Assembly: GCF_030818485.1 (NCBI RefSeq)
Contig: NZ_JAUTAJ010000002.1
Span: 124,001-188,000, forward strand
Direction of reading: 5' to 3'
Length of the DNA stretch: 64,000 nt
Source of the DNA: Pseudoroseomonas cervicalis
Lineage (GTDB): Bacteria; Pseudomonadota; Alphaproteobacteria; Acetobacterales; Acetobacteraceae
Part shown: positions 23,999-34,046 of the stretch, in pieces
Layout of the letters: each line of letters starts with the position of its first letter
Position numbering within the stretch: position 1 is the stretch's first letter
Made by a program: the position numbers and the translations under genes
Notes under the pieces: generated by a model
Databases searched by the model: none
What the model saw: the letters and a program-made list of their open reading frames with translations, nothing else
What the model was told of the DNA's origin: nothing

Positions 23999-26900
23999 AT
24001 GTCCGTCATTGCCAACCTGACCACCACCCAGATCGCCAGCCTGACCACCACCGCGGTGGCCGCCCTCGGCAGCGCCGACATGGCCGCGCTGAAGGCAACG
24101 CAGCTGGCGGCGCTGACCACCACGCAGATCGGCGTGCTGAGCACGACGCAGCTCGGCGTGCTGAGCACGACGCAGGTGGCGGCGCTGGAATCCACCGATA
24201 TCGGGGTGCTCAGCACCGCGCAGATGCGCGGCCTGACCTCGGCGCAGCTGAACGCGCTGACGACGACGCAGCTGGGCGCGCTGGCGACCAGCCAGATGGC
24301 GGCGCTCGCCAACACCCAGATGTCGACGCTGAACACCACCCAGCTGGCGGCGCTGACCACGACGCAGATCGGCGGGTTGTCGGCCTCGCAGCTGGGCGCG
24401 CTGAGCACGGCGCAGGTGCGCGGGCTTGAGACGACCGACCTGGCGGCGCTGACCACGACGCAGATGGCGGGCCTGACCTCGGCGCAGCTGGGCGCGCTGA
24501 CGACCACGCAGGTGGCGGGCCTGGAATCGACCGATGTCGGTGTGCTGAACACGACGCAGCTGCGGGGCCTGAGCTCGGCGCAGGTCGCGGCGCTGACGAC
24601 GACGCAGCTGGGCGCGATGTCGAGCACGCAGCTGGGCAGCCTGGCGGCGGCGCAGCTGGCGGGCCTGAACACCACGCAGGTGGCGGCGCTGACGACGACC
24701 CAGGTGGGTGGTCTGAGCTCGACCCAGGTCGCGGCGCTGAGCACGGCGCAGCTGCGGGGGCTGGAGACGACCGACCTGGCGGTGCTGAGCACGACGCAGG
24801 TGCGCGGCCTGACCTCGGCGCAGCTGGGTTCGCTGACCACGACGCAGCTCGGCGCGCTGAGCACCACGCAGGTGGGGACGCTGGCGACGAACCAGCTGAG
24901 CGGCCTGACGACGACGCAGGTGGCGGCGCTGACGACGACGCAGATCGGCGGGTTGTCGGCCTCGCAGCTGGGCGCGCTGAGCACGGCGCAGGTGCGCGGG
25001 CTTGAGACGACCGACCTTGCGGCGCTGACGACGACGCAGATGGCGGGCCTGACCTCGGCGCAGCTGGGGGCGCTGACGACCACGCAGGTGGCGGGTCTGG
25101 AATCGACCGATGTCGGTGTGCTGAACACGACGCAGCTGCGCGGCCTGAGCTCGGCGCAGGTTGCGGCGCTGACCACGACGCAGCTGGGCGCGATGTCGAG
25201 CACGCAGCTGGGCAGCCTGGCGGCGGCGCAGCTGGCGGGCCTGAACACCACGCAGGTGGCGGCGCTGACGACGACCCAGGTGGCGGGGCTGAGCTCGACC
25301 CAGGTCGCGGCGCTGAGCACGGCGCAGCTGCGGGGGCTGGAGACGACCGACCTTGCGGTGCTGAGCACGACGCAGGTGCGCGGCCTGACCTCGGCGCAGC
25401 TGGGCTCGCTGACCACGACGCAGCTCGGCGCGCTGGCCACCAGCCAGGTCGCGGCGCTGGCGACGAACCAGCTGAGCGGCCTGACGACGACGCAGGTGGC
25501 GGCGCTGACGACGACGCAGATCGGCGGGTTGTCGGCCTCGCAGCTGGGCGCGCTGAGCACGGCGCAGATGCGCGGGCTTGAGACGACCGATCTGGCGGCG
25601 CTGACCACGACGCAGATGGCGGGCCTGACCTCGGCGCAGCTGGGGGCGCTGACGACCACGCAGGTGGCGGGCCTGGAATCGACCGATGTGGGCGTGCTGA
25701 ACACGACGCAGTTGCGGGGCCTGAGCTCGGCGCAGGTTGCGGCGCTGACGACGACGCAGCTGGGCGCGATGTCGAGCACGCAGCTGGGCAGCCTGGCGGC
25801 GGCGCAGCTGGCGGGCCTGAACACCACGCAGGTGGCGGCGCTGACGACGACGCAGGTGGCGGGGCTGAGCTCGACCCAGGTCGCGGCGCTGAGCACGGCG
25901 CAGCTGCGCGGGCTGGAGACGACGGACCTTGCGGTGTTGAGCACGACGCAGGTGCGTGGCCTGACCTCGGCGCAGCTGGGCTCGCTGACCACGACGCAGC
26001 TGGGGGCGCTGAGCACCACGCAGGTGGGAGCGCTGGCGACCAACCAGCTGAGCGGGCTGACCACGACGCAGGTGGCGGCGCTGACCACGACGCAGATCGG
26101 CGGGTTGTCGGCCTCGCAGCTGGGCGCGCTGAGCACGGCGCAGGTGCGCGGGCTTGAGACGACCGACCTTGCGGCGCTGACGACGACGCAGATGGCGGGC
26201 CTGACCTCGGCGCAGCTGGGGGCGCTGACCACGACGCAGGTGGCGGGCCTGGAATCGACCGATGTGGGCGTGCTGAGCACCGCGCAGCTGCGGGGCCTGA
26301 GCTCGGCGCAGGTCGCGGCGCTGACAACGACGCAGCTGGGCGCGATGTCGAGCACGCAGCTGGGCAGCCTGGCGGCGGCGCAGCTGGCGGGCCTGAACAC
26401 CACGCAGGTGGCGGCGCTGACGACGACGCAGGTGGCGGGGCTGAGCTCGACCCAGGTGGCGGCGCTGAGCACGGCGCAGCTGCGGGGCCTGGAGACGACG
26501 GACCTTGCGGTGCTGAGCACGACGCAGGTGCGGGGCCTGACCTCGGCGCAGCTGGGTTCGCTGACCACGACGCAGCTGGGGGCGCTGAGCACCACGCAGG
26601 TGGGGGCGCTGGCGACGAACCAGCTGAGCGGCCTGACGACGACGCAGGTGGCGGCGCTGACCACGACGCAGATCGGCGGGTTGTCGGCCTCGCAGCTGGG
26701 CGCGCTGAGCACGGCGCAGATGCGCGGGCTGGAGACGACCGATCTGGCGGCGCTGACGACGACGCAGATGGCGGGCCTGACCTCGGCGCAGCTGGGGGCG
26801 CTGACCACGACGCAGGTGGCGGGCCTGGAATCGACCGATGTCGGTGTGCTGAACACGACGCAGCTGCGGGGCCTGAGCTCGGCGCAGGTCGCGGCGCTGA

Positions 26901-29092
26901 CGACGACGCAGCTGGGCGCGATGTCGAGCACGCAGCTGGGCAGCCTGGCGGCGGCGCAGCTGGCGGGCCTGAACACCACGCAGGTGGCGGCGCTGACGAC
27001 GACCCAGGTGGGTGGTCTGAGCTCGACCCAGGTCGCGGCGCTGAGCACGGCGCAGCTGCGGGGGCTGGAGACGACCGACCTGGCGGTGCTGAGCACGACG
27101 CAGGTGCGCGGCCTGACCTCGGCGCAGCTGGGTTCGCTGACCACGACGCAGCTCGGCGCGCTGAGCACCACGCAGGTGGGGACGCTGGCGACGAACCAGC
27201 TGAGCGGCCTGACGACGACGCAGGTGGCGGCGCTGACGACGACGCAGATCGGCGGCCTCTCGGCCTCGCAACTGGGCGCGCTGAGCACGGCGCAGGTGCG
27301 CGGGCTTGAGACGACCGACCTTGCGGCGCTGACGACGACGCAGATGGCGGGCCTGACCTCGGCGCAGCTGGGCGCGCTGACGACCACGCAGGTGGCGGGT
27401 CTGGAATCGACCGATGTCGGTGTGCTGAACACGACGCAGCTGCGCGGCCTGAGCTCGGCGCAGGTTGCGGCGCTGACCACGACGCAGCTGGGCGCGATGT
27501 CGAGCACGCAGCTGGGCAGCCTGGCGGCGGCGCAGCTGGCGGGCCTGAACACCACGCAGGTGGCGGCGCTGACGACGACCCAGGTGGCGGGGCTGAGCTC
27601 GACCCAGGTCGCGGCGCTGAGCACGGCGCAGCTGCGCGGCCTGGAGACCACGGACCTGGCGGTGCTGAGCACGACGCAGGTGCGCGGGCTGACTTCGGCG
27701 CAGCTGGGCTCGCTGACCACGACGCAGCTCGGCGCGCTGAGCACCACGCAGGTGGGGGCGCTGGCGACGAACCAGCTGAGCGGCCTGACAACGACGCAGG
27801 TGGTGGCGCTGACGACGACGCAGATCGGCGGGTTGTCGGCCTCGCAGCTGGGCGCGCTGAGCACGGCGCAGATGCGCGGTCTGGAGACGACCGATCTGGC
27901 GGCGCTGACGACGACGCAGATGGCGGGCCTGACCTCGGCGCAGCTGGGGGCGCTGACGACCACGCAGGTGGCGGGTCTGGAATCGACCGATGTCGGCGTG
28001 CTGAACACGACGCAGCTGCGGGGCCTGAGCTCGGCGCAGGTTGCGGCGCTGACCACGACGCAGCTGGGCGCGATGTCGAGCACGCAGCTGGGCAGCCTGG
28101 CGGCGGCGCAGCTGGCGGGCCTGAACACCACGCAGGTTGCGGCGCTGACGACAACGCAGGTGGGTGGTCTGAGCTCGACCCAGGTGGCGGCGCTGAGCAC
28201 GGCGCAGCTGCGCGGCCTGGAGACGACGGACCTTGCGGTGCTGAGCACGACGCAGGTGCGCGGGCTGACTTCGGCGCAGCTGGGTTCGCTGACCACGACG
28301 CAGCTGGGGGCGCTGAGCACCACGCAGGTGGGAGCGCTGGCGACCAATCAGCTGAGCGGCCTGACGACGACGCAGATGGCGGCGCTGACGACGACGCAGA
28401 TCGGCGGGTTGTCGGCCTCGCAGCTGGGCGCGCTGAGCACGGCGCAGGTGCGCGGGCTGGAGACGACCGATCTGGCGGCGCTGACGACGACGCAGATGGC
28501 GGGCCTGACCTCGGCGCAGCTGGGGGCGCTGAGCACCACCCAGCTGGTGGGCCTGGAATCGACCGATGTCGGTGTGCTGAGCACCGCGCAGCTGCGCGGT
28601 CTCACCTCGACCCAGGTCGGTGCGCTCACCACGACGCAGATCGGTGCCCTGTCGACGACGCAGATCGGCAGCCTCGGCACCGCGCAGCTGCGCGGGCTGG
28701 AGACGACCGACCTTGCGGCGCTGACGACGACGCAGATCGGTGGCCTCGGAATCGCCCAGCTGAACGCGCTGAGCACGACGCAGCTGGCCGGGCTCGGCAC
28801 CACTGCCATGGCGGCGCTGAGCACCACCCAGGTGGCCGGGCTCGGTACCGCCAATCTGGGCGCGCTGAGCACGACGCAGGTGGCGGCGCTGACCAGCACG
28901 GCGATCACCGCGCTGACCACCACCCAGATGCTGGGCCTCAAGACCACGCAGCTGGCGGCGCTGACCACGACGCAGATCGGCGGGCTGGAGACGCAGGACA
29001 TCGCGGCGCTGACCAGCGTGCAGACCGCGGCCTTCACGACCACCCAGATCGGCGCGATGACGGCCAGCCAGGTCAGCGCGCTGTTCCTGTAA
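23999..29092 (+). CDS. Giant octapeptide-repeat protein, candidate secreted/surface protein
   Basis: A 1697-residue protein made almost entirely of about 210 octapeptides with consensus xL(T/S)(T/S)xQ(L/V/I)x; roughly every fifth to tenth octad is GLE(S/T)TD(V/L)x. It has no Cys, Pro, His, Trp or Tyr, two Phe and two Lys. There is no Sec signal, no RTX nonapeptide and no other domain. The C-terminus ends in hydrophobic SALFL, compatible with a type I secretion tail. Twenty-four octads form a higher-order 192-residue unit repeated just over seven times. N-T-T sequons recur twice per unit. The regular spacing of Leu and Gln suggests a solenoid, but whether beta or short-helix is not clear. It faces a type I exporter and is near two protein glycosyltransferases. 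I know no characterised homologue. Confidence 0.8.
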   Translation: MSVIANLTTTQIASLTTTAVAALGSADMAALKATQLAALTTTQIGVLSTTQLGVLSTTQVAALESTDIGVLSTAQMRGLTSAQLNALTTTQLGALATSQMAALANTQMSTLNTTQLAALTTTQIGGLSASQLGALSTAQVRGLETTDLAALTTTQMAGLTSAQLGALTTTQVAGLESTDVGVLNTTQLRGLSSAQVAALTTTQLGAMSSTQLGSLAAAQLAGLNTTQVAALTTTQVGGLSSTQVAALSTAQLRGLETTDLAVLSTTQVRGLTSAQLGSLTTTQLGALSTTQVGTLATNQLSGLTTTQVAALTTTQIGGLSASQLGALSTAQVRGLETTDLAALTTTQMAGLTSAQLGALTTTQVAGLESTDVGVLNTTQLRGLSSAQVAALTTTQLGAMSSTQLGSLAAAQLAGLNTTQVAALTTTQVAGLSSTQVAALSTAQLRGLETTDLAVLSTTQVRGLTSAQLGSLTTTQLGALATSQVAALATNQLSGLTTTQVAALTTTQIGGLSASQLGALSTAQMRGLETTDLAALTTTQMAGLTSAQLGALTTTQVAGLESTDVGVLNTTQLRGLSSAQVAALTTTQLGAMSSTQLGSLAAAQLAGLNTTQVAALTTTQVAGLSSTQVAALSTAQLRGLETTDLAVLSTTQVRGLTSAQLGSLTTTQLGALSTTQVGALATNQLSGLTTTQVAALTTTQIGGLSASQLGALSTAQVRGLETTDLAALTTTQMAGLTSAQLGALTTTQVAGLESTDVGVLSTAQLRGLSSAQVAALTTTQLGAMSSTQLGSLAAAQLAGLNTTQVAALTTTQVAGLSSTQVAALSTAQLRGLETTDLAVLSTTQVRGLTSAQLGSLTTTQLGALSTTQVGALATNQLSGLTTTQVAALTTTQIGGLSASQLGALSTAQMRGLETTDLAALTTTQMAGLTSAQLGALTTTQVAGLESTDVGVLNTTQLRGLSSAQVAALTTTQLGAMSSTQLGSLAAAQLAGLNTTQVAALTTTQVGGLSSTQVAALSTAQLRGLETTDLAVLSTTQVRGLTSAQLGSLTTTQLGALSTTQVGTLATNQLSGLTTTQVAALTTTQIGGLSASQLGALSTAQVRGLETTDLAALTTTQMAGLTSAQLGALTTTQVAGLESTDVGVLNTTQLRGLSSAQVAALTTTQLGAMSSTQLGSLAAAQLAGLNTTQVAALTTTQVAGLSSTQVAALSTAQLRGLETTDLAVLSTTQVRGLTSAQLGSLTTTQLGALSTTQVGALATNQLSGLTTTQVVALTTTQIGGLSASQLGALSTAQMRGLETTDLAALTTTQMAGLTSAQLGALTTTQVAGLESTDVGVLNTTQLRGLSSAQVAALTTTQLGAMSSTQLGSLAAAQLAGLNTTQVAALTTTQVGGLSSTQVAALSTAQLRGLETTDLAVLSTTQVRGLTSAQLGSLTTTQLGALSTTQVGALATNQLSGLTTTQMAALTTTQIGGLSASQLGALSTAQVRGLETTDLAALTTTQMAGLTSAQLGALSTTQLVGLESTDVGVLSTAQLRGLTSTQVGALTTTQIGALSTTQIGSLGTAQLRGLETTDLAALTTTQIGGLGIAQLNALSTTQLAGLGTTAMAALSTTQVAGLGTANLGALSTTQVAALTSTAITALTTTQMLGLKTTQLAALTTTQIGGLETQDIAALTSVQTAAFTTTQIGAMTASQVSALFL
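24371..28602 (+). repeat. Tandem array of a 576-bp unit (about 7.3 copies)
   Basis: The stretch coding GGLSASQLG recurs at 24371, 24947, 25523, 26099, 26675, 27251, 27827 and 28403, exactly 576 bases apart each time. Copies differ at scattered, mostly silent positions. Units 1 and 5 share the variants coding QVGGLSS and VGTLATNQ, and units 2 and 6 also pair, which hints at a second-order duplication of several units. The eighth copy diverges after about five octads. Because 576 is a multiple of three, all frames that lack a stop in one unit stay open for the whole array. Confidence 0.95.
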
Positions 29093-29113
29093 GCGCGGCG
29101 GGGCAAGGGCAGG

Positions 29114-30016
29114 ATGGCGATGGGCGAGGGCGGTCCGGCGAGCTTCAACCAGCTGGCGGGGCCTGCCCTGCCGGCCGGGAGGGTGCGGGTGAAGGTAATC
29201 GATATCGGCGCCAACCCGATCGATTCCGAGCCGCCCTATATCGGCATGCTGCGCCGGGGCGATGCCGAGGTGGTGGGCTTCGAGCCCAACCCCGAGGCGC
29301 TGGCGGTGCTCGATGCCCGCAAGGGGCCGCTGGAGCGCTACTTCCCGCATGCGGTGGGCGATGGCGGGCGGCATGTGCTGCATCTCTGCCAGGCGCCCGG
29401 CATGACCTCGCTGCTGGAGCCGGACCCGGCGATCCTCGGCCTGTTCCACGGCTTCCCCGATTGGGGCACCGTGCTGGGGCGGGAGGAGATCCAGACGGTG
29501 CGGCTGGACGATGTGCCGGAGACCGCCGGCGCCGATCTGCTGAAGCTCGACATCCAGGGCGCCGAGCTGATGGTGCTGCAGCATGCCGAGGCGCGGCTGC
29601 GCGACGCGGTGGTGGTGCAGGCCGAGGTGGAGTTCCTGCCGCTCTATCGCGGCCAGCCGCTGTTCAGCGATGTGGAGCGCTATCTGCGCAGCCAGGGCTT
29701 CATCTTCCACCGCTTCTTCCCCATCGTCAGCCGCACGCTGCGGCCGATGCTGGTGAACCAGGACATCTATGCCGGGCTCAGCCAGCTTGTCTGGGCGGAT
29801 GGGCTGTTCCTGCGCGATTTCACCCGGCCGGAAGAGCTGACCGCGCGGCAGATCCTCGCCATGGCCGCGATCCTGCACGATTGCTACCAATCCTACGACG
29901 TGGTGCTGCATCTGCTGGGCGAGCATGATCGCCGGCAGGGCGGCCACCTCGCCCCCACCTATTTCGAGAAGCTGCGGCAAAATCCCGCACCGATGGAGCA
30001 ACATGCCCATGCCTGA
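29114..30016 (+). CDS. FkbM-family methyltransferase
   Basis: A 300-residue SAM-dependent methyltransferase. Motif I is VKVIDIGANPID, motif II GFEPNPEAL, and LLKLDIQGAELMVL is the FkbM signature. FkbM enzymes O-methylate hydroxyls, often on sugars. It starts 22 bases after the repeat-protein stop on the same strand, so it may be co-transcribed and could modify a glycan on that protein; this role is inferred. An in-frame ATG two codons later is an alternative start. It overlaps the following methyltransferase. Confidence 0.85.
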   Translation: MAMGEGGPASFNQLAGPALPAGRVRVKVIDIGANPIDSEPPYIGMLRRGDAEVVGFEPNPEALAVLDARKGPLERYFPHAVGDGGRHVLHLCQAPGMTSLLEPDPAILGLFHGFPDWGTVLGREEIQTVRLDDVPETAGADLLKLDIQGAELMVLQHAEARLRDAVVVQAEVEFLPLYRGQPLFSDVERYLRSQGFIFHRFFPIVSRTLRPMLVNQDIYAGLSQLVWADGLFLRDFTRPEELTARQILAMAAILHDCYQSYDVVLHLLGEHDRRQGGHLAPTYFEKLRQNPAPMEQHAHA

Positions 30017-30587
30017 CACCGCGCTCGAGGCGCAGCTCCGCACCGTCCTGCATGTCGGCTGCGGCCTGGCCAACCCGGCCAAGCTGCCGGCCGAGTTTTT
30101 CCCCGCCGGCGAATGGCGCGAGCTGCGGCTCGACATCGACCCGGGGGTTGAGCCCGACATCATCGCCTCGATCACCGAGATGGGCGAGGTCGCCGCGGGT
30201 TCGGTGGATGCGGTGTGGTCCTCGCACAATGTCGAGCATCTCTACCCGCATGAGGTGCCGCTGGCCTTCGCCGAGTTCCGCCGGGTGCTGAAGCCGGGCG
30301 GCTTCGTGCTGATCACCCTGCCGGATCTGCAGCAGGTGGCGGAGCTGGTGGCGCAGGATCGCCTGGGCGACCCCGCCTACATGTCGCCCATGGGGCCGAT
30401 CACGCCGCTCGACATGATCTATGGCCACAACGCCTCGCTGGCGCAGGGCAATGGCTTCATGGGCCACCGCACCGGCTTCACCGCGCGCACGCTGGAAGCG
30501 GCGCTGCGCGGGGCCGGCTTCCCGCTGGTGCGGGTGGTGCGCGACGGCAAATTCGCCCTCTGGGCCACGGCCTGGCTGACCGCCTGA
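30003..30587 (+). CDS. Class I SAM-dependent methyltransferase
   Basis: A 194-residue methyltransferase of the type 11 group. VLHVGCGLANPAKLP is motif I, LDIDPGVEPDIIAS follows, and the core has VWSSHNVEHLYPHEVPLAF and FRRVLKPGGFVLITLPDLQ. Proteins of this form often act on glycans or lipids made by nearby glycosyltransferases. The ATG lies 14 bases inside the end of the FkbM gene, which indicates coupling. Acceptor unknown. Confidence 0.82.
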   Translation: MPMPDTALEAQLRTVLHVGCGLANPAKLPAEFFPAGEWRELRLDIDPGVEPDIIASITEMGEVAAGSVDAVWSSHNVEHLYPHEVPLAFAEFRRVLKPGGFVLITLPDLQQVAELVAQDRLGDPAYMSPMGPITPLDMIYGHNASLAQGNGFMGHRTGFTARTLEAALRGAGFPLVRVVRDGKFALWATAWLTA

Positions 30588-30606
30588 CCGCGGCGCCGCG
30601 CCGGGG

Positions 30607-31958
<1,352 letters not shown>

Positions 31959-31959
<1 letters not shown>

Positions 31960-33788
31960 CAGGCGGCCAGCTCCAGCTCCAGCACGAACATGGCGCCGGA
32001 TGCAGTCTCCGGCGCGTCAAGCGTGCCGCCGAGATCGGCGGCGATCTGGCGCGAGATCACCAGACCCAGCCCCAGCCCAGCGGATTTGGTGGTGGTGAAG
32101 GGCATGAACAACGCCTGCCGCACGGCGGGCGCCAGGCCGGGGCCATTGTCGGCGACGCGGATGCGCACCCGCCCGCCCTCCGCCGCGGCGCCGATGGCGA
32201 TGCGGCCTTCCGGCTGGTCCTGCAGCGCCTCGATGGCGTTCTGCACCAGGTTGACCAGGATCTGCTCCAGCCGCACCCGCTCGGCCCGCACCAACGGCTC
32301 GCCCGCGATGGCCAGCTCCACCGCGATGCCGTGCTGGCGCAGCCGGTGGCCGAGCAGCAGCAGCGCGCCCTCGATGGCGCCGCGCACCGGCTCTGGCCGC
32401 GTCTCGCCGGTGCTCTTGCGGGCGAAGCCGCGCAGCCCGGCGGTGATGGCGCCGATCCGCTCGGTCAGCGTCGCGATGGTGCCCATGGCGCGGCGCGCGG
32501 CGTGGCTGTCGCCGCGCTCGGCCAGCAGCGCGGCATTGTCGGCGAAGCTGCGGATGGCGGCGACCGGCTGGTTGATCTCATGCGCCACGCTGGCGGTGAT
32601 CTGGCCCAGCACCGCCAGCCGGTTGGCCTGGCCCAGCTCGTCGCGCAGCCGCATCAGCGCGGCCTCGGCGCGGCGGCGCTCCTCCACCTCGTCGCGCAGC
32701 TCGGCATTGGCGGCGCGCAGCTCGGCGGTGCGCTGCGCCACCTCGGCCTCCAGCGCGGTGCGGCGGGCCTGGGCGCGGGCGCGCTCATCGCGCAGCCTCC
32801 GCTGCCGGCGCAGCGCCAGCACCAGCAGGCCGAGCGCCGCGCCGCCCAGCGCCCAGGCGGTGGCCCGCGCCGCCAGCCGGGCCGGCTCCAGCGCCGGCTG
32901 CACCGGGGCCAGCAGGGTCAGCATCCAGCCGGTGCCCGGCACCGCCTCCCGCACCGCCAGGAAGGGGCCGGGCGGCACATGCGAATCGGCCGGCACCGGG
33001 CTGGGTCGCACCAGCGCCGGCAGGCCGGGCAGGGCGGCCGGGCGCAGGCCGAGCGGCAGCAGCGGCGCCTCGCCGAATTGCAGGCTGTCGCGGATGGCCC
33101 GCTGCTCGGCCTCCTCCAGCGGCTGCGTCATGCGGAAATGCCAGTCGGCCACGCTGGTCACCGTGACGATGCCGCGCGGATCGGTGGCCAGCACCGGCTC
33201 GGGCGCGCGCGACCAGGCCTCCTCCACCGCGTCGAACTCGGCCTTGACCACGATGACGCCGAGCGGGCCGGCGGCCCCCTCCACCCGGCGGGAGAGGTAG
33301 AGGCCGGGGCGGTGGCTGACGGTGCCGAGGGCGAAATGCTCGGCCGCGCCCTCGGCCAGGGCGTCGTGGAAATAGGGGCGGAAGGCGTAGTCGCTGCCGA
33401 CGAAACTGTCCGGCAGGCGCCAATTGCTGGCCGCCAGGGTCAGCCCCCCGGCATCCAGCGCGTAGAGCACGGCGCTGCGGGTGCCGGCGCTCAGCGCCTC
33501 CAGCTTGGCGTTCAGCGTCGCCAGCCGCTCCGGGTCGCGGCTTTCCAGCGCCAGGCGCAGATCGGGGTCCTGCGCCAGGATCACCGGCAGGCTGCGCTGC
33601 TTGTCGATCTCGGCGCGCAGCACGGCGGCGCGCAGCCCGGCGGCGGCGCGGGAGGCACCCTCCAGATCGGCCAGCGCCACGCGGCCGGCCAGGGTCACCG
33701 CCAGCCGGTCCAGCGCCAGCAGCAGCAGCAGCGCGGCCAGCAGCAGCCCGGCCCGTCTGGGCCAGCCCGGGCGCAGGCCCCGCCTCAT
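31959..33788 (-). CDS. dctB: C4-dicarboxylate sensor kinase DctB
   Basis: A 609-residue membrane histidine kinase. A helix at about 14-34, a periplasmic double-PAS sensor region of about 250 residues (with [19 protein letters not shown]), a second helix near 290-310 and a coiled coil precede the kinase. The phosphoacceptor is His403 in [16 protein letters not shown], then the N-box [12 protein letters not shown] and G-boxes ADNGPGLAP and GLGLGLVIS. It would sense succinate-type acids in the periplasm and phosphorylate DctD. It is divergent from dctA. Confidence 0.92.
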
Positions 33789-33837
33789 GCCGCCCCCCGC
33801 CCGGCCTGGGCGGATTCCCGCACCCGCGGCGCCGCCC

Positions 33838-33857
33838 CTGTGTGGAAATCCACACAG
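33838..33857. promoter_or_regulatory. Palindromic activator site (candidate DctD UAS)
   Basis: CTGTGTGGA-AA-TCCACACAG, a perfect 9-bp inverted repeat with a 2-base centre. It lies about 85 bases upstream of the -24/-12 promoter, a usual distance for an NtrC-class activator, and resembles DctD sites known from rhizobia. Confidence 0.65.
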
Positions 33858-33901
33858 ACACCGGGCCGTCTCTGGGAATGCTGCAATGCAAAGATGTATA
33901 A

Positions 33902-33914
33902 GACCAAAGAGTTA
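33902..33914 (+). promoter_or_regulatory. IHF-like site
   Basis: GACCAA-N4-TTA matches seven of nine fixed positions of the IHF consensus and sits in an AT-rich stretch between the activator palindrome and the sigma-54 promoter, where a bend is expected. Confidence 0.35.
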
Positions 33915-33940
33915 GAAATCTCCTCCGGGCGCGTTTCGGC

Positions 33941-33956
33941 TGGCATCGCGCTTGCC
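33941..33956 (+). promoter_or_regulatory. Sigma-54 promoter of dctA
   Basis: TGGCAT-N5-TTGCC: GG and GC are exactly 12 bases apart as required for -24/-12 elements. It is about 90 bases before the dctA ATG, on the same strand. Confidence 0.75.
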
Positions 33957-34046
33957 ATGGAAGGGCCAGCTCCGCCGCGTGCGGACAGGCTTTTCTGATC
34001 GGTATGGCCGCCCCGGAAAGGGCGTGGCCCTGGTGGAGGAACGTCC

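Noticed and set aside
24371..28602. CRISPR array
   Set aside because: The repeats are 576 bp, contiguous and coding, without unique spacers; no cas genes are present.
23642..30229. Very long open frames on the strand opposite the octad gene (over 2000 and over 1400 codons)
   Set aside because: They arise because the repeat unit is a multiple of three and stop-free in several frames. The opposite-strand products are Arg/Gln- or Ser/Cys/Val-rich low-complexity strings, without ribosome sites, and extend antisense through real genes.
33872..33890. TGGGAATGCTGCAATGC as a sigma-54 promoter of dctA
   Set aside because: GG and GC are not 12 bases apart in any pairing; the site at 33941-33956 fits exactly.
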